Shown: in pieces, positions 24,246-35,446 of the stretch | Layout: each line of letters opens with the position of its first letter | How positions within the stretch are numbered: the first letter of the stretch is position 1 | Source: Euphorbia lathyris | Taxonomy: Eukaryota > Streptophyta > Magnoliopsida > Malpighiales > Euphorbiaceae | Assembly (NCBI RefSeq): GCF_963576675.1 | Contig: NC_088915.1 | Span: 35,245,501-35,309,500, forward strand | DNA length: 64,000 bases | Reading direction: 5' to 3' | The notes under the pieces: model-generated | What the model saw: the letters and a program-made list of their open reading frames with translations, nothing else | Databases searched by the model: none | What the model was told of the DNA's origin: nothing | Position numbers and translations under genes: made by a program

Positions 24246-25638
24246 TGTTGAAACACCTTTCCACATGATTTTGATTTGATAAAATTATTTAAGTTAATCC
24301 ATGATTAAGGCAATTAAATTTAAGTGCTTTGGTTTAATTGTACTAATGTGTTTGTTCAATATTGAGTATAATTATAAGTGGACAGAAATAAAAAGTACGA
24401 CAGAATGAAGTCAGCATGAGGCACAGAAGCTGAGTAGAACACGACTCAGCATAATAGAAGAAAAGTCTTCTTAAGAACAAACGCTTGAAGACGAAGCTGA
24501 CCGAAGAAGCTGAGTAGAACATGACTCAGCATCACCAGAGACAAAGGTCGAAGGCAACGTCTATTAGAGTCAAGCTGAGTGTTCATCAGGACAGCACCAA
24601 TGATCCGTTAACTAAAAGACAAGATCTGACAGAGATCTGTGCCAATTCAGAAGCTTTGGAATTACGCAAAGAGACAGTTTCGAGACGCATGGGTCAACTG
24701 GCCTTTGGCTAAAAGATGAAACTAGCGCTAGAAGACGAACCTGGCGGAAGAAGACAAGCCTGACGCCTGCTAAATTCAGACGATAGGATTGGCCTGCAAA
24801 ACTGTATGCTGACCAGTGAATGATGCAAGAAGACCGTTTGAATTCAACGGATACATCCTAATTCAAATGATTGCAGCCTCAGAATTCACTATAAAAGGAC
24901 AAGCTCTTCACTTGGATCCTTTACCGAAATACAAAAGAAAAAAGCATACATACAAGCACATACAAATAAGAAAAAGCAAATACTTACACCCAATTCCCAT
25001 TTATGTGTAAAAGTCTAGATTGAATTTGTATTCATCTAAAGTGTTCTTCATCTAGAAAGAACAAATCTGTATCAATTGTAAAGATTGAGAGAGTGGTGCT
25101 GAGTACTCGGTTTTAGTACTCAACGGTAGAGAAAATCTAAGTGTTCGGTTATAGCGCTTAGTAGAGTTGAGTAGACGAATAGAGGACGGTACTCTTGCAT
25201 ACTCAACTGCTTTGTAAATGGTTTGTGCTCTACCTTTAAAGAGCTCAATATTGGATTGAAAAAGCCCGGAAGGATTCTGGGGACTGGACGTAGGCAGTGA
25301 GGCCGAACCAGGATAAGTCTGCTGAGTAATTTCTAACTCATTCTCTCAATATATATGTGTATGTGTTGTTTGCTTAAATTACTCAGGATATAAATTGTAT
25401 AAGCTGACACTGAGTAATCAGAGTGCTGAGTTGGAAGCTGACCATAAGTGTTAATTCCCAACTCACAAGTAAAACAGTTCTAGTCAGCCTCTGACTAATG
25501 TCTTACATCTCTCTCGGCTGTGCTGACCAAAACTGAGTAAAGTACTTTAAAGAATTAATTAAGTCAGCATAATTAAGCGAAAAAGTTACATTAGTTCCTG
25601 ACCCCCCCCCCCTTGGAACTAATTACACGGGACTAACA
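24246..25638 (+). repeat. 3' LTR of Sirevirus-like element
   Basis: Starts TGTTGAAACACC right after the polypurine tract and ends GGGACTAACA, i.e. TG...CA, 1393 bp. A TATA box (CTATAAAAGG) is at 24891-24900. Two 22-bp inverted repeats lie upstream of it (24429-24450, 24509-24530), and three stem-loop-capable inverted repeats lie downstream (25101-25121, 25137-25161, 25165-25208). A C-run at 25602-25612 sits near the end. The block GGGGACTGG...GAGGCCGAACCAGGATAA (25279-25316) recurs in the antisense LTR at 46298-46333, confirming family relatedness. Confidence 0.82.
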
Positions 25639-28600
25639 CAGGACACACTGAAGATATCTGCTTCAAGAAACACGGCTCTCCGCCGAACTACGAACTATGG
25701 AAATAGAAACAAGGGGAATCCTTTCAGAACTAATCAACCCAAGGCCAACTCAGCAGTAGATCAGGGCAGATACAACGGGAATTCGGGTGAAGAGGATAAT
25801 AGGCAGGCAAACACAGAACCGTTAACTCTAACCAAAGACCAGTATCAAACGCTAGTCGCCTTATTGCCATTGAGCCATTCAGGAAAGGCCCCGGCCTCAG
25901 GCAGCAACGTCAACACCTTTGTTAAGGGAGACAGTTCTGGTAAAAGCCTAAACCCTAATTTTGTTTCATCATGTTGGATAATAGATACTGGAGCCACAGA
26001 CCACATCATTTGTGACACAAAACTATATACCTCGTACACCAAAATAGACAAATGTTGGGTAAATCTGCCTAATGGAGAAAGGGTTAAGGCAGAACATGTT
26101 GGTACTGTAACTCTAAGCCCACAACTCACTTTGCATAACGTCTTATGCATACCTGCTTTCGAGTACAACCTCATATCAACTAGCAAATTACTTGATACTG
26201 GTGAATTGTGCATCGTGATAACTGGGTCCATGTGTGTAATACAGGACACAACAAGTGGGAAGATGATTGGCTTGGCTAGGGAGCATAAAGGCCTTTACTA
26301 TTTAGAGTATCCATTGCCTAGTAGTCATTGTTCTGTTTTTTCAATTAAAGCAAATGTATGGCACCAACGTTTTGGCCATCCCTCTTACGAAAGGACGAAA
26401 GGCCTCAACTTACCTTGTAATGATTTTGATTCATCTAAAAGAATGCCATGTGACATTTGCCAAAAAGCTAAACAGAAAAAGACTTCATTCTCAAACAGCC
26501 ATAACATAGCAAAAGAGTGCTTTGACCTAATACATGTAGACATATGGGGTCCAACGATAGAATCACACTCTAGCAAGCGTTATTTCCTAACCATACTTGA
26601 TGACCATAGCAGGTATACATGGGTAACATTAATGCAAACAAAAGGGGAAGCAAGCACAACATTACAACAGTTCTGCATATATGCCAAACGACAATTCAAC
26701 AAAGATATAAAGGTGATAGAAGGGACAATGGCTCTGAGTTCATCATGAAGGATTTCTATGTCACAAATGGAATCATACACCAGACATCATGCCCAGAAAC
26801 ACCACAACAGAACGGCAGAGTAGAAAGAAAGCATCTAGACATTATGAATACCACAAGGGCACTCATGTTTCAAAGTTCTTTGCCCAAAGAATTCTGGCCA
26901 AAGGCCGTCAGTCACGCAGTCTATCTCATAAATAGATTGCCTTCGGCACCAATCCTAGGGGAGACACCTTATCAAAGAGTGTATGGAGAGAAAAGTAACA
27001 TAGAACTCAAGGTATTCGGGTGCTTAGCCTATGCATCATCACTGGATAGTCACAAGAGCAAATTTACAAAGAGGGCAATCAGATGTGCGTTCATGGGATA
27101 CAGACATGGCACAAAGGATTTCAGACTCCTGAACTTAAACACTAACATATTTTTCTTTTCCAGGCATGTCAAGTTTTTTGAGCAATGCTTTCCTTTTTCG
27201 AAAATCAACCAAGGAGCATAGAATTTTTGCAGCGAAGAAGAGTTAGACTCTTTGCACATTGCAACCATGACAGATGATGAGGATGGGACCCCAGACACAG
27301 AAATACAAACAGGGATACCAGATATCATGCAGCATGTAGACGCAATACAGACAGATAATCATGAACCCACAGAAACACAACTCACAAATGATCAGCCAAC
27401 CAATGAAAGGCCACAGAGAACCAAACGGACACCAACTTATCTCAGGGATTATCACTTAGCTTTAATACAAGGTTCGCCATTGCCTTGTCTTACAAATTCT
27501 CCGTATGCCCTCTCAAAACACTTCTCATACGAGAAACTTTCCCCAGCCAAAAGAATTTTCTCTCTTAACCTTATCTGTCACAAAGAGCCTACAACATACC
27601 AAGAAGCTAAGTCAGATCAGAATTGGACCAAAGCTATGGAAAACGAGCTAGCAGCCCTAGAAGCAAATCAAACATGGCATTTGGTCACCTTACCTGAGGG
27701 AAAATGACCCATAGGGTGCAGATGGGTCTATAAGGTCAAACATAAAGCAGACGGAAGCGTCTCGAGGTACAAGGCCAGGCTCGTGGCCAAAGGGTATACT
27801 CAACAAGAGGGAGTTGATTTCACGTCCACCTTCGCTCCTGTTGCAAAGTTTACAACGATTAGGATGCTCCTAACTTTGGCTATAAACAAAAATTGGTACA
27901 TACACCAACTAGATATTGACAACGCTTACCTACACGGGGATCTGAGCGAAGACGTTTACATGGCTCTGCCTCCAGGGATTGAACCACAACACAGCAAGCA
28001 AGTTTGTAAGCTCAACAAAGCCCTCTACGGGCTCCGACAAGCCGGACGACAGTGGAACGCCAAGCTTACGGCAACCATTAAACAAATGGGTTTCGTTCAG
28101 TCCATAGCTGACCCTTCCTTATTTACCAAAATGGAGGCAGGACACACGACCGCCATCTTGGTGTATGTTGATGACGTTATACTGGCAGGAAGCAACATGC
28201 ATGCCATCTCCGCGGTCAAAAGGCATCTAAATGCCACCTTCAGCATCAAGGATATGAGCACCATTCATTACTTCCTTGGCTTCGAGTTTTCTCGCAGCAA
28301 GCATGGTCTCCACATGTCACAAAGGAAATACACGTTAGAACTATTACAAGAAATGGGGTTCATCGACTGTAAACCAGCCTCGTCCCCGGCATTACCAAAT
28401 CACAAGCCCAGTCAAAATGAAACATTGTTGCCAGACAATACACCATACAGACAACTTATTGGCAAATTACTCTACCTTACGCATACAAGACCAGCCATTT
28501 CCTTCATAGTAAACCAACTATCACAACACTTTGTACAGCCAACGACAGAAGACCAAAATAGAGCTCAATGGGTGTTACGTTACCTTAAAGGGACGGTTGG

Positions 28601-29389
28601 CCTAGGTATGTTCTTTCCCGTCACCAACGATCTTCAACTACAAGCCTTTACAGATTCTGCCCGGCATTACCAAATCACAAGCCCAGTCAAAATGAAACAT
28701 TGTTGCCAGACAATACACCATACAGACAACTTATTGGCAAATTACTCTACCTTACGCATACAAGACCAGACCTTTCCTTCATAGTAAACCAACTATCACA
28801 ACACTTTGTACAGCCAACGACAGAAGACCAAAATAGAGCTCAATGGGTGTTACGTTACCTTAAAGGGACGGTTGGCCTAGGTATGTTCTTTCCCGTCACC
28901 AACGATCTTCAACTACAAGCCTTTACAGATTCTGACTGGGGAAATTGCACAGAAACACGAAGATCGGTGACTGGGTATGCGGTTTTCCTCGGATCCGCCT
29001 TGATCTCATGGAGATCGAAGAAACAAAATACAGTATCACGCTCCTCGTCGGAAGTAGAGTATAGTGTCATGGCTTCCACCTCTTGCGAGCTCCATTGGCT
29101 CACGAATCTCCTTCGAGATCTTCACTCGCCGCCGGTCACTGCCTCTCTTCTCTTTTGTGATAACATATCGGCCATGCATATCGCCCAGAACCCCGTTTTC
29201 CACGAAAGAACGAAATATATAAACATTGATTGTCACGTCGTCCGCGAAAGAGTCCAAGCCGGCCTCATCCGTCTCATGCCAATCCCGTCCGCCTTGCAAC
29301 TCGCCGATTTATTCACCAAAGCACAACACTCGCCGCATTTAAGGTTCCTTTTGAGCAAACTAGGCTTGAAAAACCAGTATCAAGTCTAG
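25639..29389 (+). pseudogene. Copia pol (PR-IN-RT-RH), broken
   Basis: Begins inside the gag zinc-knuckle tail. Protease has WIIDTGATDHI (about 25975-26010). Integrase shows H...H...C...C (26363-26460), the catalytic aspartates in HVDIWGP and ILDDHSRY, and the glutamate in NGRVERKH. RT has APVAKFTTIRML, QLDIDNAYLHGDL and YVDDVILAG (about 28165). RNase H ends near 29389. Damage: a one-base frame change near 26715, in-frame stops at 27219-27221 and 27705-27707 (TGA, a possible C-to-T change of CGA), and a 275-bp duplication that shifts frame in RNase H. Confidence 0.87.
28385..28934 (+). repeat. 275-bp tandem duplication inside copia RNase H
   Basis: 28385-28659 is repeated directly at 28660-28934 with period 275. 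I see only two substitutions, adjacent to the ACCAG at about 28490/28765, so it is recent relative to the element's age. Because 275 is not a multiple of three, the reading frame changes and the encoded block is duplicated out of frame. Confidence 0.93.
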
Positions 29390-29401
29390 TTTGAGGGAGG
29401 A
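29390..29401 (+). promoter_or_regulatory. Copia polypurine tract
   Basis: GAGGGAGGA directly before the TATTAGAG start of the 3' LTR; the plus-strand primer site of the copia element. Confidence 0.75.
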
Positions 29402-29898
29402 TATTAGAGTTACAAACACAAAAACGGATGACATCTAGGGTTTTTCATACAGAAGGAGAAGAAGATCGAACAAGAGGAAGAAGAAGATAGCTTGAGACTT
29501 TTGGCTAGCTTGAGACTTTTGGCTTTCTCTTTTCGAAAGAGTAAAGTACATTTAATAAGATTTGCAGACTTATCTACACGCAAGACAAAGGCTCAGGGGC
29601 ACATGCGTCTTTTCGCACAAGCCAGAGGCATTTTCGTCATCTCCAGCTTAGTGACATATTCTAGAAGGACTTCATCAAGCAATTGTGTTCATCACCACAC
29701 CCAATCACACCTCAATCAAATCATCACCATTCATCTCATCCAAGGGCTTAGATCAAGACACTTGTTTCATTATTTTCTTGGCCACTAAGTTTACTTGATG
29801 GGCAAACCTAGAATTAACATATAAATGTAATAGTTAGAATCTTTTATCTTTAATGAGAATTCTGAATATTTAAGGATTTTTACCTCATTCAATCAATA
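29402..29898 (+). repeat. 3' LTR of the copia element
   Basis: About 497 bp, starting TATTAGAG and ending CAATCAATA, followed by the AAACC duplication. It carries a local duplication absent from the 5' LTR: AGCTTGAGACTTTTGGCT occurs twice (29489-29506, 29507-29524). Confidence 0.82.
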
Positions 29899-29903
29899 AA
29901 ACC

Positions 29904-30389
29904 AGTTCCACTCTTAAAGCCGAACTTACAATTTCAGCTGAAAAGATAAATTTGGACGTTATTAAAAGCTCTCTTTATACCACTTTTTTTTTTTTTTTTT
30001 TTTTATTTTAAGAACACCAAAAAGTCTTTTTAAGGCTTACAGCACTCTCAAAAAGATATAATAATCTTATATTAGCTGATTATAATAAATTGAATGTTTT
30101 CAATTCATGCTATTTTTTCTTATTATATGAAAAAAAAAATATATTTAAACCTCTGATTTTTACAACTTTTTAACTTGATGTCTATAATATTTCTTGTTTA
30201 AGTTAATTTACACGAGCCCTCTTTATTAAAACCGTGAAAGTTAAAAGATTCAATCTGGAAATATAAATAATTAGAGAACATATAGATAAAAATCTTAACA
30301 ATTCAAGGTATGAAGTATGAATTTACTAATTTAGTCTAATAATAATAAAATCGAACTGATTTTAGGTTTTTATTTTTAGGGTTTTATCC
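29904..30389. other. Intergenic, promoter side of RPAC2
   Basis: AT-rich DNA with a long T-run (about 29983-30004). It should contain the RPAC2 promoter near its right end (translation-free GGGTTTTATCC near 30379). No other gene is seen. Confidence 0.4.
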
Positions 30390-31631
30390 TACTGGGTGCA
30401 GCTTTCTTTACTCCTTCCTCCTCTATTCTATTTCAAGCGATTCAGACCAGTATTTCGCAAACTGGCAGCCAACCCAAATACGATTCAATTTCTCTCCCTC
30501 CCATCCACTACATTTTCCATCTTCGACTTCAGTTCAATCTTCGGTGCGTCGCCGATCTTCTCCCTAAGCCTAAAGTATGTAATTCTTCTTCTTCAGATTA
30601 GTTTGCTGAACTGTATTTCTTTTGCATATTGTTGTTTGCTACTGCTCCTGCTCCTGACAACAAGTCTGCCAAATTCATCTTCCCTGCCACAAAAGAACGA
30701 TGTCCTTGTTTTGTATGACATTGTTTGCCTTGAACTTGCTTACCAATTTGCCTTTATGTTTATGCACCTTTTGTTTATAGTTAATTGCGTCAACACATAC
30801 TCTCTTTTCTTGAATGCTTTAACAATATAGCGAAATAATGTGAAGTGAATGTAGTTTCTGAGCAATTAAAAAAGTTTAATTGCGTGATAATCTTGTCTAG
30901 AATATTCAGCGAGCTCATTCATGTATATGTTCTTTTATGAGTCCAAATTGAGTGATTTAGAGGCAAAGCGTCTGCATCTAACGAATTTATTTGAGATTTT
31001 TTTTGCCGATCTTAATATGATAATGCAGCAGAACTTGTCTAGTGAACACAGTTATCTTGTCTATATTATGCCAATGTAAATTGTTCACTAGAATTTCTTT
31101 ATCTTTTTCCACAGTTTGAATGGTGCTATGATCTCTTGAGTTATAGTTGCTAATGAACCCACACTTGATGGCCAACTGTCAACGTAGTCCAGCTTTGTTT
31201 TTAGCCCCTACAGGCATATGAAAACTAATATTTTTCTCCTAAAAGCTACAGTGCATTGGGTTGATGTATAAGTATCATAGACTTGGGTGTTTGTTGAGTG
31301 TTTGATTGATGGATTTTTGTTTATTCCAGCTTCTATGCATACCTGTTTGTATTGGCTCTAGAATCAGTTATTTTTCTTTTCTGTTGGGTTTCTTATATTG
31401 TAATAGAACAATGAATCAAATATATTGTATTTCAGATAGAAAATGTAGATATTTACTTTCTTAGAATCATCCAAAGGAAGTCAGTTTGTGAAGGGATTGC
31501 GGAGTATGGTCGAAGATTCTGCTTCTTTTTTTTTGTCTATTTAATCCTGAAATATGCTAATGAGTTATTTAACATGCTGTTGTTTTTCTTGACCTTTCAT
31601 TTTTGGTTTGGCTGCAGAATAACTAGAAGCA
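30390..31631 (+). other. RPAC2 5' UTR exon and leader intron
   Basis: A leader exon appears to end at 30574 before GTATGT. The matching acceptor TTTGGCTGCAG ends at 31617, 15 bases before the ATG. The 1.04-kb intron so defined is T-rich as plant introns are. Long leader introns are common in plant housekeeping genes. An open frame at 30396-30830 crosses the donor and has no family features, so I treat it as chance. Confidence 0.55.
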
Positions 31632-33242
31632 ATGGAACATGGCTCTGTGCAGGATCCGAGCAGAGCAACTTTCTCATTTGTGGATGAAGATCACACTCTT
31701 GCAAATGCTGTTAGGTTCACTTTGAATCAAGAGTTAGTTACCAAATATTTTCACTTCCTCTCAACTTTTATTACTTGCATCTCATATGGTTCAAATCTTT
31801 AGTTTGTTAGTTGAAGAAGATTATATATATATATATATATATATATGCTGGCTATAGTGTAGTATAAATTATCTTAAGAATTTATCATATGATGAAACTA
31901 GATAGGCTATTCTTGACAGTAAAGTTGGGTCAATACCCAACTCTACTACCCTTCTTATTGGGTTTTGATTTCATGTAAAGCAGCTACTGTAGTAATCTAA
32001 TAAGATTCATCGTGTGATGATGGTATATGGGGATAATTTAAAGAATAGAAACTGCTCCCAGCTATTCATTTATGTTTTTGATTAATTATGTGTTTTTGCA
32101 GTCCAAGGGTATCATTCTGTGGTTACAGCATACCTCATCCCTCAGATGCTCGAGTTAATATTAGGGTCCAAACAACAGGTAAAGTGAACATCCATCTTCT
32201 CTACTTGAAATAAAAGCTTAGCTTTGAGCCAATTCGTAACATGTTTACATTTAAGTGATTGGGAAACGTTTTGAACCAACTGAAGAATATAAGAGTAATC
32301 CTTTTATATGTACTTTTCTGTGTTGCCCCTTTTTAGTATCTTCTTTTGAAGGTTGTAAAGATCTATAATTCTGCAACCTATCAAAGCAATTTTATCCCAG
32401 GAATCAGTGAGATGGTAATCGAATAATGTTGGAATCACAAGAAGTCTTTGTCTTGAGTTTTTCTTTTACATTTGATTCTTAGGCTGTGTCTCACTGATTA
32501 CGTTTGCTGTGAGAGATCTAAATAATTGGCGAAAGGGCTCAAGTCCCTTAATTTACAATTAGTCCCATTGGCCCCAATAGTCCTGAATTTTGTTTCTTTT
32601 TTCTTTTTCTATTTAATCCTATCTTAAAGTTTTCGACATTCATACATGTATGTAACTTAGTTTTTTTAATTATTTTAATTGTATCCAAGTCAGCGAGATG
32701 TCATCAATAGTGCACATGTTTTGCCTTCATTTTGAGAAAAATCAGGCATTAAGTAGTCAAAGCTGTTCTAGATTACTAATAGAGTCTCGCATATGCCACC
32801 AAAGAATAGTTTCATGTATTAGGCTATTAGTATATCTCATTTGAAGATTAGCATGCGTTTAAGACTGCTAATATACATTTAAAATTAACTCTTAAACTTA
32901 TAACTTTGATTGTAAAAGATTAAAGGGTGGGATTAAGTTGAAAAGCCGTTCAAGCTTCAGAATTTCTGAGGTGATTTAACCATCACAATATGGGATGTTC
33001 TAGGTTTCTGATCTGCTGGTGTTATTTAGGTTTAGGGAATTTGGACACACTTGTATTACTGTATTGAGTTTTAATTTGTTGCATTGAATTTTTCAGGTGA
33101 TCCAGCTAGGGAAGTATTGAAAGATGCATGTCAGAATTTGATGATGATGTGTCAGCACGTTAGAGGAACTTTCGACAAGACTGTTGTTGATTATAAGACA
33201 AACAATCCTTATCCTACAGAAATGGAAACAAATAGCGAGTGA
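31632..33242 (+). CDS. RPAC2: DNA-directed RNA polymerases I and III subunit RPAC2 (AC19)
   Basis: Coding exons 31632-31732, 32102-32178 and 33097-33242; GT-AG introns; 324 nt joined, 107 aa. The protein begins MEHGSVQDPS and has the Rpb11/L-type fold: FVDEDHTLANAVRFTLNQDPRVSF, then YSIPHPSDARVNIRVQTTGDPAREVLKDAC, the diagnostic alpha-like dimerisation motif of AC19. AC19 pairs with AC40 to form the bacterial-alpha-like assembly platform of RNA polymerases I and III, so it works in the nucleus and nucleolus making rRNA precursor, 5S rRNA and tRNA. After the conserved helix the C-terminus is short, ending PTEMETNSE, where other plant AC19 proteins tend to carry a charged tail. An (AT)n repeat lies in intron 1 (31822-31847). 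Confidence 0.93.
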
Positions 33243-33534
33243 AATTGATAGATTTGTAAGCTTGTCATAAAAGGTCATATTGAGGTCTTTTTGTGATATT
33301 TGTCATTAACATAGTTAATACGTACATACACTATTCAATCAGTGATTTATAGCGTTTTACTACTGTAACTTTCATGTTATGCTGCAATGATTTTCCTCTC
33401 AAGGTTTCTAATTTTGAGTATATGGAGCAATGGAGCAATTTTGTTAGCAGATACCAGAATTCATAAAATGTGAGGAAGACACAAGGGTGTCGATGCATCA
33501 CCCGGATATCGGGAACCGCTGATAAATAGGATTG

Positions 33535-33955
33535 TTCAGCCTATGGGTGTTAATGAACCAGGGTAGCTCAAAGAGCTTGGCTCGGTCAAAGTTTTACTAC
33601 ATTAACAAGTCGAGCATGAGTTTCTTTAAACTTGGCTCAAAAGCTTGTGAATGTGCTCTATTATTTTTTTATATGTATTTTATTAATTTTTAATTCAAAA
33701 TAAATTTGTTGTGAACTACATGTTAAATTTGTTGGTATTTCCTTCATTGTAAGCTTAGAATTAAATAACAAATGTTAACACATACACATTTAAGCACAAA
33801 TTTAAACTCAAAATCATTCTCGAGCCGTTCTTGAACTGAGCCAGATTTTTGAGCTTGATGAGCTTCAAGTTGAGTTCAACTTTACCGATTTTTGGATCGA
33901 CTTGAGCTTACCTAGACCTTGTTTTTATACGGCTTGTTAACATTCCTATACTTAG
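33535..33955. mobile_element. Degenerate hAT-like MITE
   Basis: The left end TATGGGTGTTAATG (33542-33555) and the reverse complement of the right end (TATAGGAATGTTAAC from 33937-33951) are similar. The interior is full of GCTCGG/GAGCTTG/TTGAGC motifs like the clearer hAT MITE at 58445-59140. No clean 8-bp duplication is visible, so ends are approximate. Confidence 0.4.
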
Positions 33956-34611
33956 TGTGCTCTTCTATCTTCATTTGTGAGCATTGATTACGGATTATGT
34001 ATGGGCAACATTCTTTTAAACCTAGTTCATATGGGTTGTGCTTTTCTTTTTTTTTTTTTTTACTCCAAACAATCCAAGATCTGTTATTGTTTGGTTTCAA
34101 AATTGTTCCATATCGGAAATGATAAAAATTTACTATGTCTTGTGTTATAAGTATTTCTTACTTCTTAAAAAAATTACAATAAAGGGATAAGTTGGCAACA
34201 AGAAGCAAATTTACTTGTTACTTTTAAAATTATGCAAAATTTACTCATAATGTTAGTAAGTAGAGTAAATTTCAAACTTCATTAATGATACGGTTTTCAA
34301 TCTTAAATCTTGTTATCTCCACTACATATTTGTGTCATTTTATCACTTATCATTAATATATGTATACATATGGAAAAAAAAATTAAAAAAATTTAAAAAT
34401 TATACTGTCTACAAGTGTTGGAGAAAAAAAAATCGAAATATTTTATCGAATTTAAAAATATTACATTTTCAAACCTATGCTGACATTACAAAAAAAAAAT
34501 GGAAAATCTATTTTCTTAAACCAACTGGTGTAGAATATGAGAATATAGTATTTGTATTTTCTACTAATGTAAAAATTAACCCAATTTGTGAATGTTAGAG
34601 ATAAGATCTAA
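33956..34611. other. AT-rich intergenic DNA
   Basis: No supported gene. Poly(T) at 34048-34061 and several A/T runs. The short open frame at 34332-34598 is low-complexity and matches nothing recognised. Confidence 0.4.
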
Positions 34612-34963
34612 GACCATCTCCAACCCATTATCATTTTTGCTCCATCAAATATTTTCTACATTTTCTCTCCGTTTTAATGTTGCTATGGTGTGTTTGCTCC
34701 AATTCATTTCCTCTCTCCAAACACAAGATTTATTTCAAATAATATATTATATAACAAAATATACAATAATTATATTTATATATAAAAAAAAGAAGATAAT
34801 AATAAAATATTATTTGATATTGCATCAAAAAATTTGATGCAACATTAAATTTGATGGAGAAAAACAGTATTCGCTAAAATGAGAATACCGTTTGATGATA
34901 GTTAGAGAGCCAACCACCATCAAATCTCCTTTCCAATATCAATTTGATGTCAAGTAGATTGTC
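34612..34963. mobile_element. Tourist-like MITE (352 bp)
   Basis: GACCATCTCCAAC at the left and the reverse complement of AGATTGTC at the right give imperfect inverted ends, flanked by TAA on each side (34609-34611, 34964-34966). It carries no coding capacity. The interior holds inverted TTTGATG/CATCAAA words. The short, imperfect TIR limits confidence. Confidence 0.5.
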
Positions 34964-34966
34964 TAA

Positions 34967-35446
34967 GGGAAAAATTGGACAAAATTAGACATTAGAGATA
35001 TAATTATACAATTTTATATGTTTGGATGGTACAGTAAGTTATAGTGTGAGTTTTTTTTTTTTTTTTTGATGGAGTTACAGTGTGAGATTGAATAGGCAAA
35101 GGAAATACCTTATTCTGTTTGGGAAGATGATAAGATAAAATCTTAGTTGACCTGACCTGGCCTATTGAAGATTCATTAAAACATAAGAGTTCACAGAAGA
35201 TGATATGGCTGGTCAAACAATATGGGGGCTTTGAAAGAGGTTAGCAAACAAGGCCTAAAGACATCCTTTCTTTCACCTGAGAGAATGTACATTTATACAC
35301 ATACATACTTACATGTCTGAAACCAAATTATATAATCAGACATCTTCTTTAAAAGGCCATAAAAACAACCATTTCATAACATTTAACTCTCCACTCTTTG
35401 TGCTACTTGTGAGTCACATCTATATTCTCTTTGATACATGATGCGG
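34967..35446. other. RING-CH gene 3' flank
   Basis: Contains a T-run at 35050-35066 and the probable 3' UTR of the minus-strand RING-CH gene. No other feature is supported. Confidence 0.4.

Larger units (their letters stand above)
21193..25638 (+). mobile_element. 3' part of a Sirevirus-like Ty1/copia element (env-like ORF + LTR)
   Basis: The fragment contains a long ORF followed by about 540 bp of non-coding DNA, polypurine tracts and a 1393-bp LTR. An extra ORF between pol and the 3' LTR, a long LTR and repeated polypurine tracts are together the Sirevirus layout. The 5' LTR, gag and pol of this element are absent. The left junction falls in the copia 5' LTR and the right junction in the copia gag zinc-knuckle region, so insertion was followed by, or accompanied, a deletion. 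Genus-level naming is inference from layout, not from a pol sequence. Confidence 0.72.
20726..29898 (+). mobile_element. Ty1/copia retrotransposon with nested Sirevirus-like fragment
   Basis: Two related LTRs (20726-21192 and 29402-29898) flank a pol region in the copia order protease-integrase-RT-RNase H. A 5-bp duplication AAACC lies on both outer sides (20721-20725, 29899-29903). LTR ends read TAT...ATA rather than TG...CA. The polypurine tract GAGGGAGGA lies just before the 3' LTR. The end of the 5' LTR, the primer-binding site and nearly all of gag are missing, replaced by the Sirevirus-like fragment 21193-25638. The element carries a frameshift, nonsense codons and a 275-bp duplication, so it is non-functional. 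Confidence 0.85.

Noticed and set aside
30396..30830. 144-codon open frame before RPAC2
   Set aside because: It crosses a good splice donor at 30575, is hydrophobic by T-richness and matches no family; better read as 5' UTR and intron.
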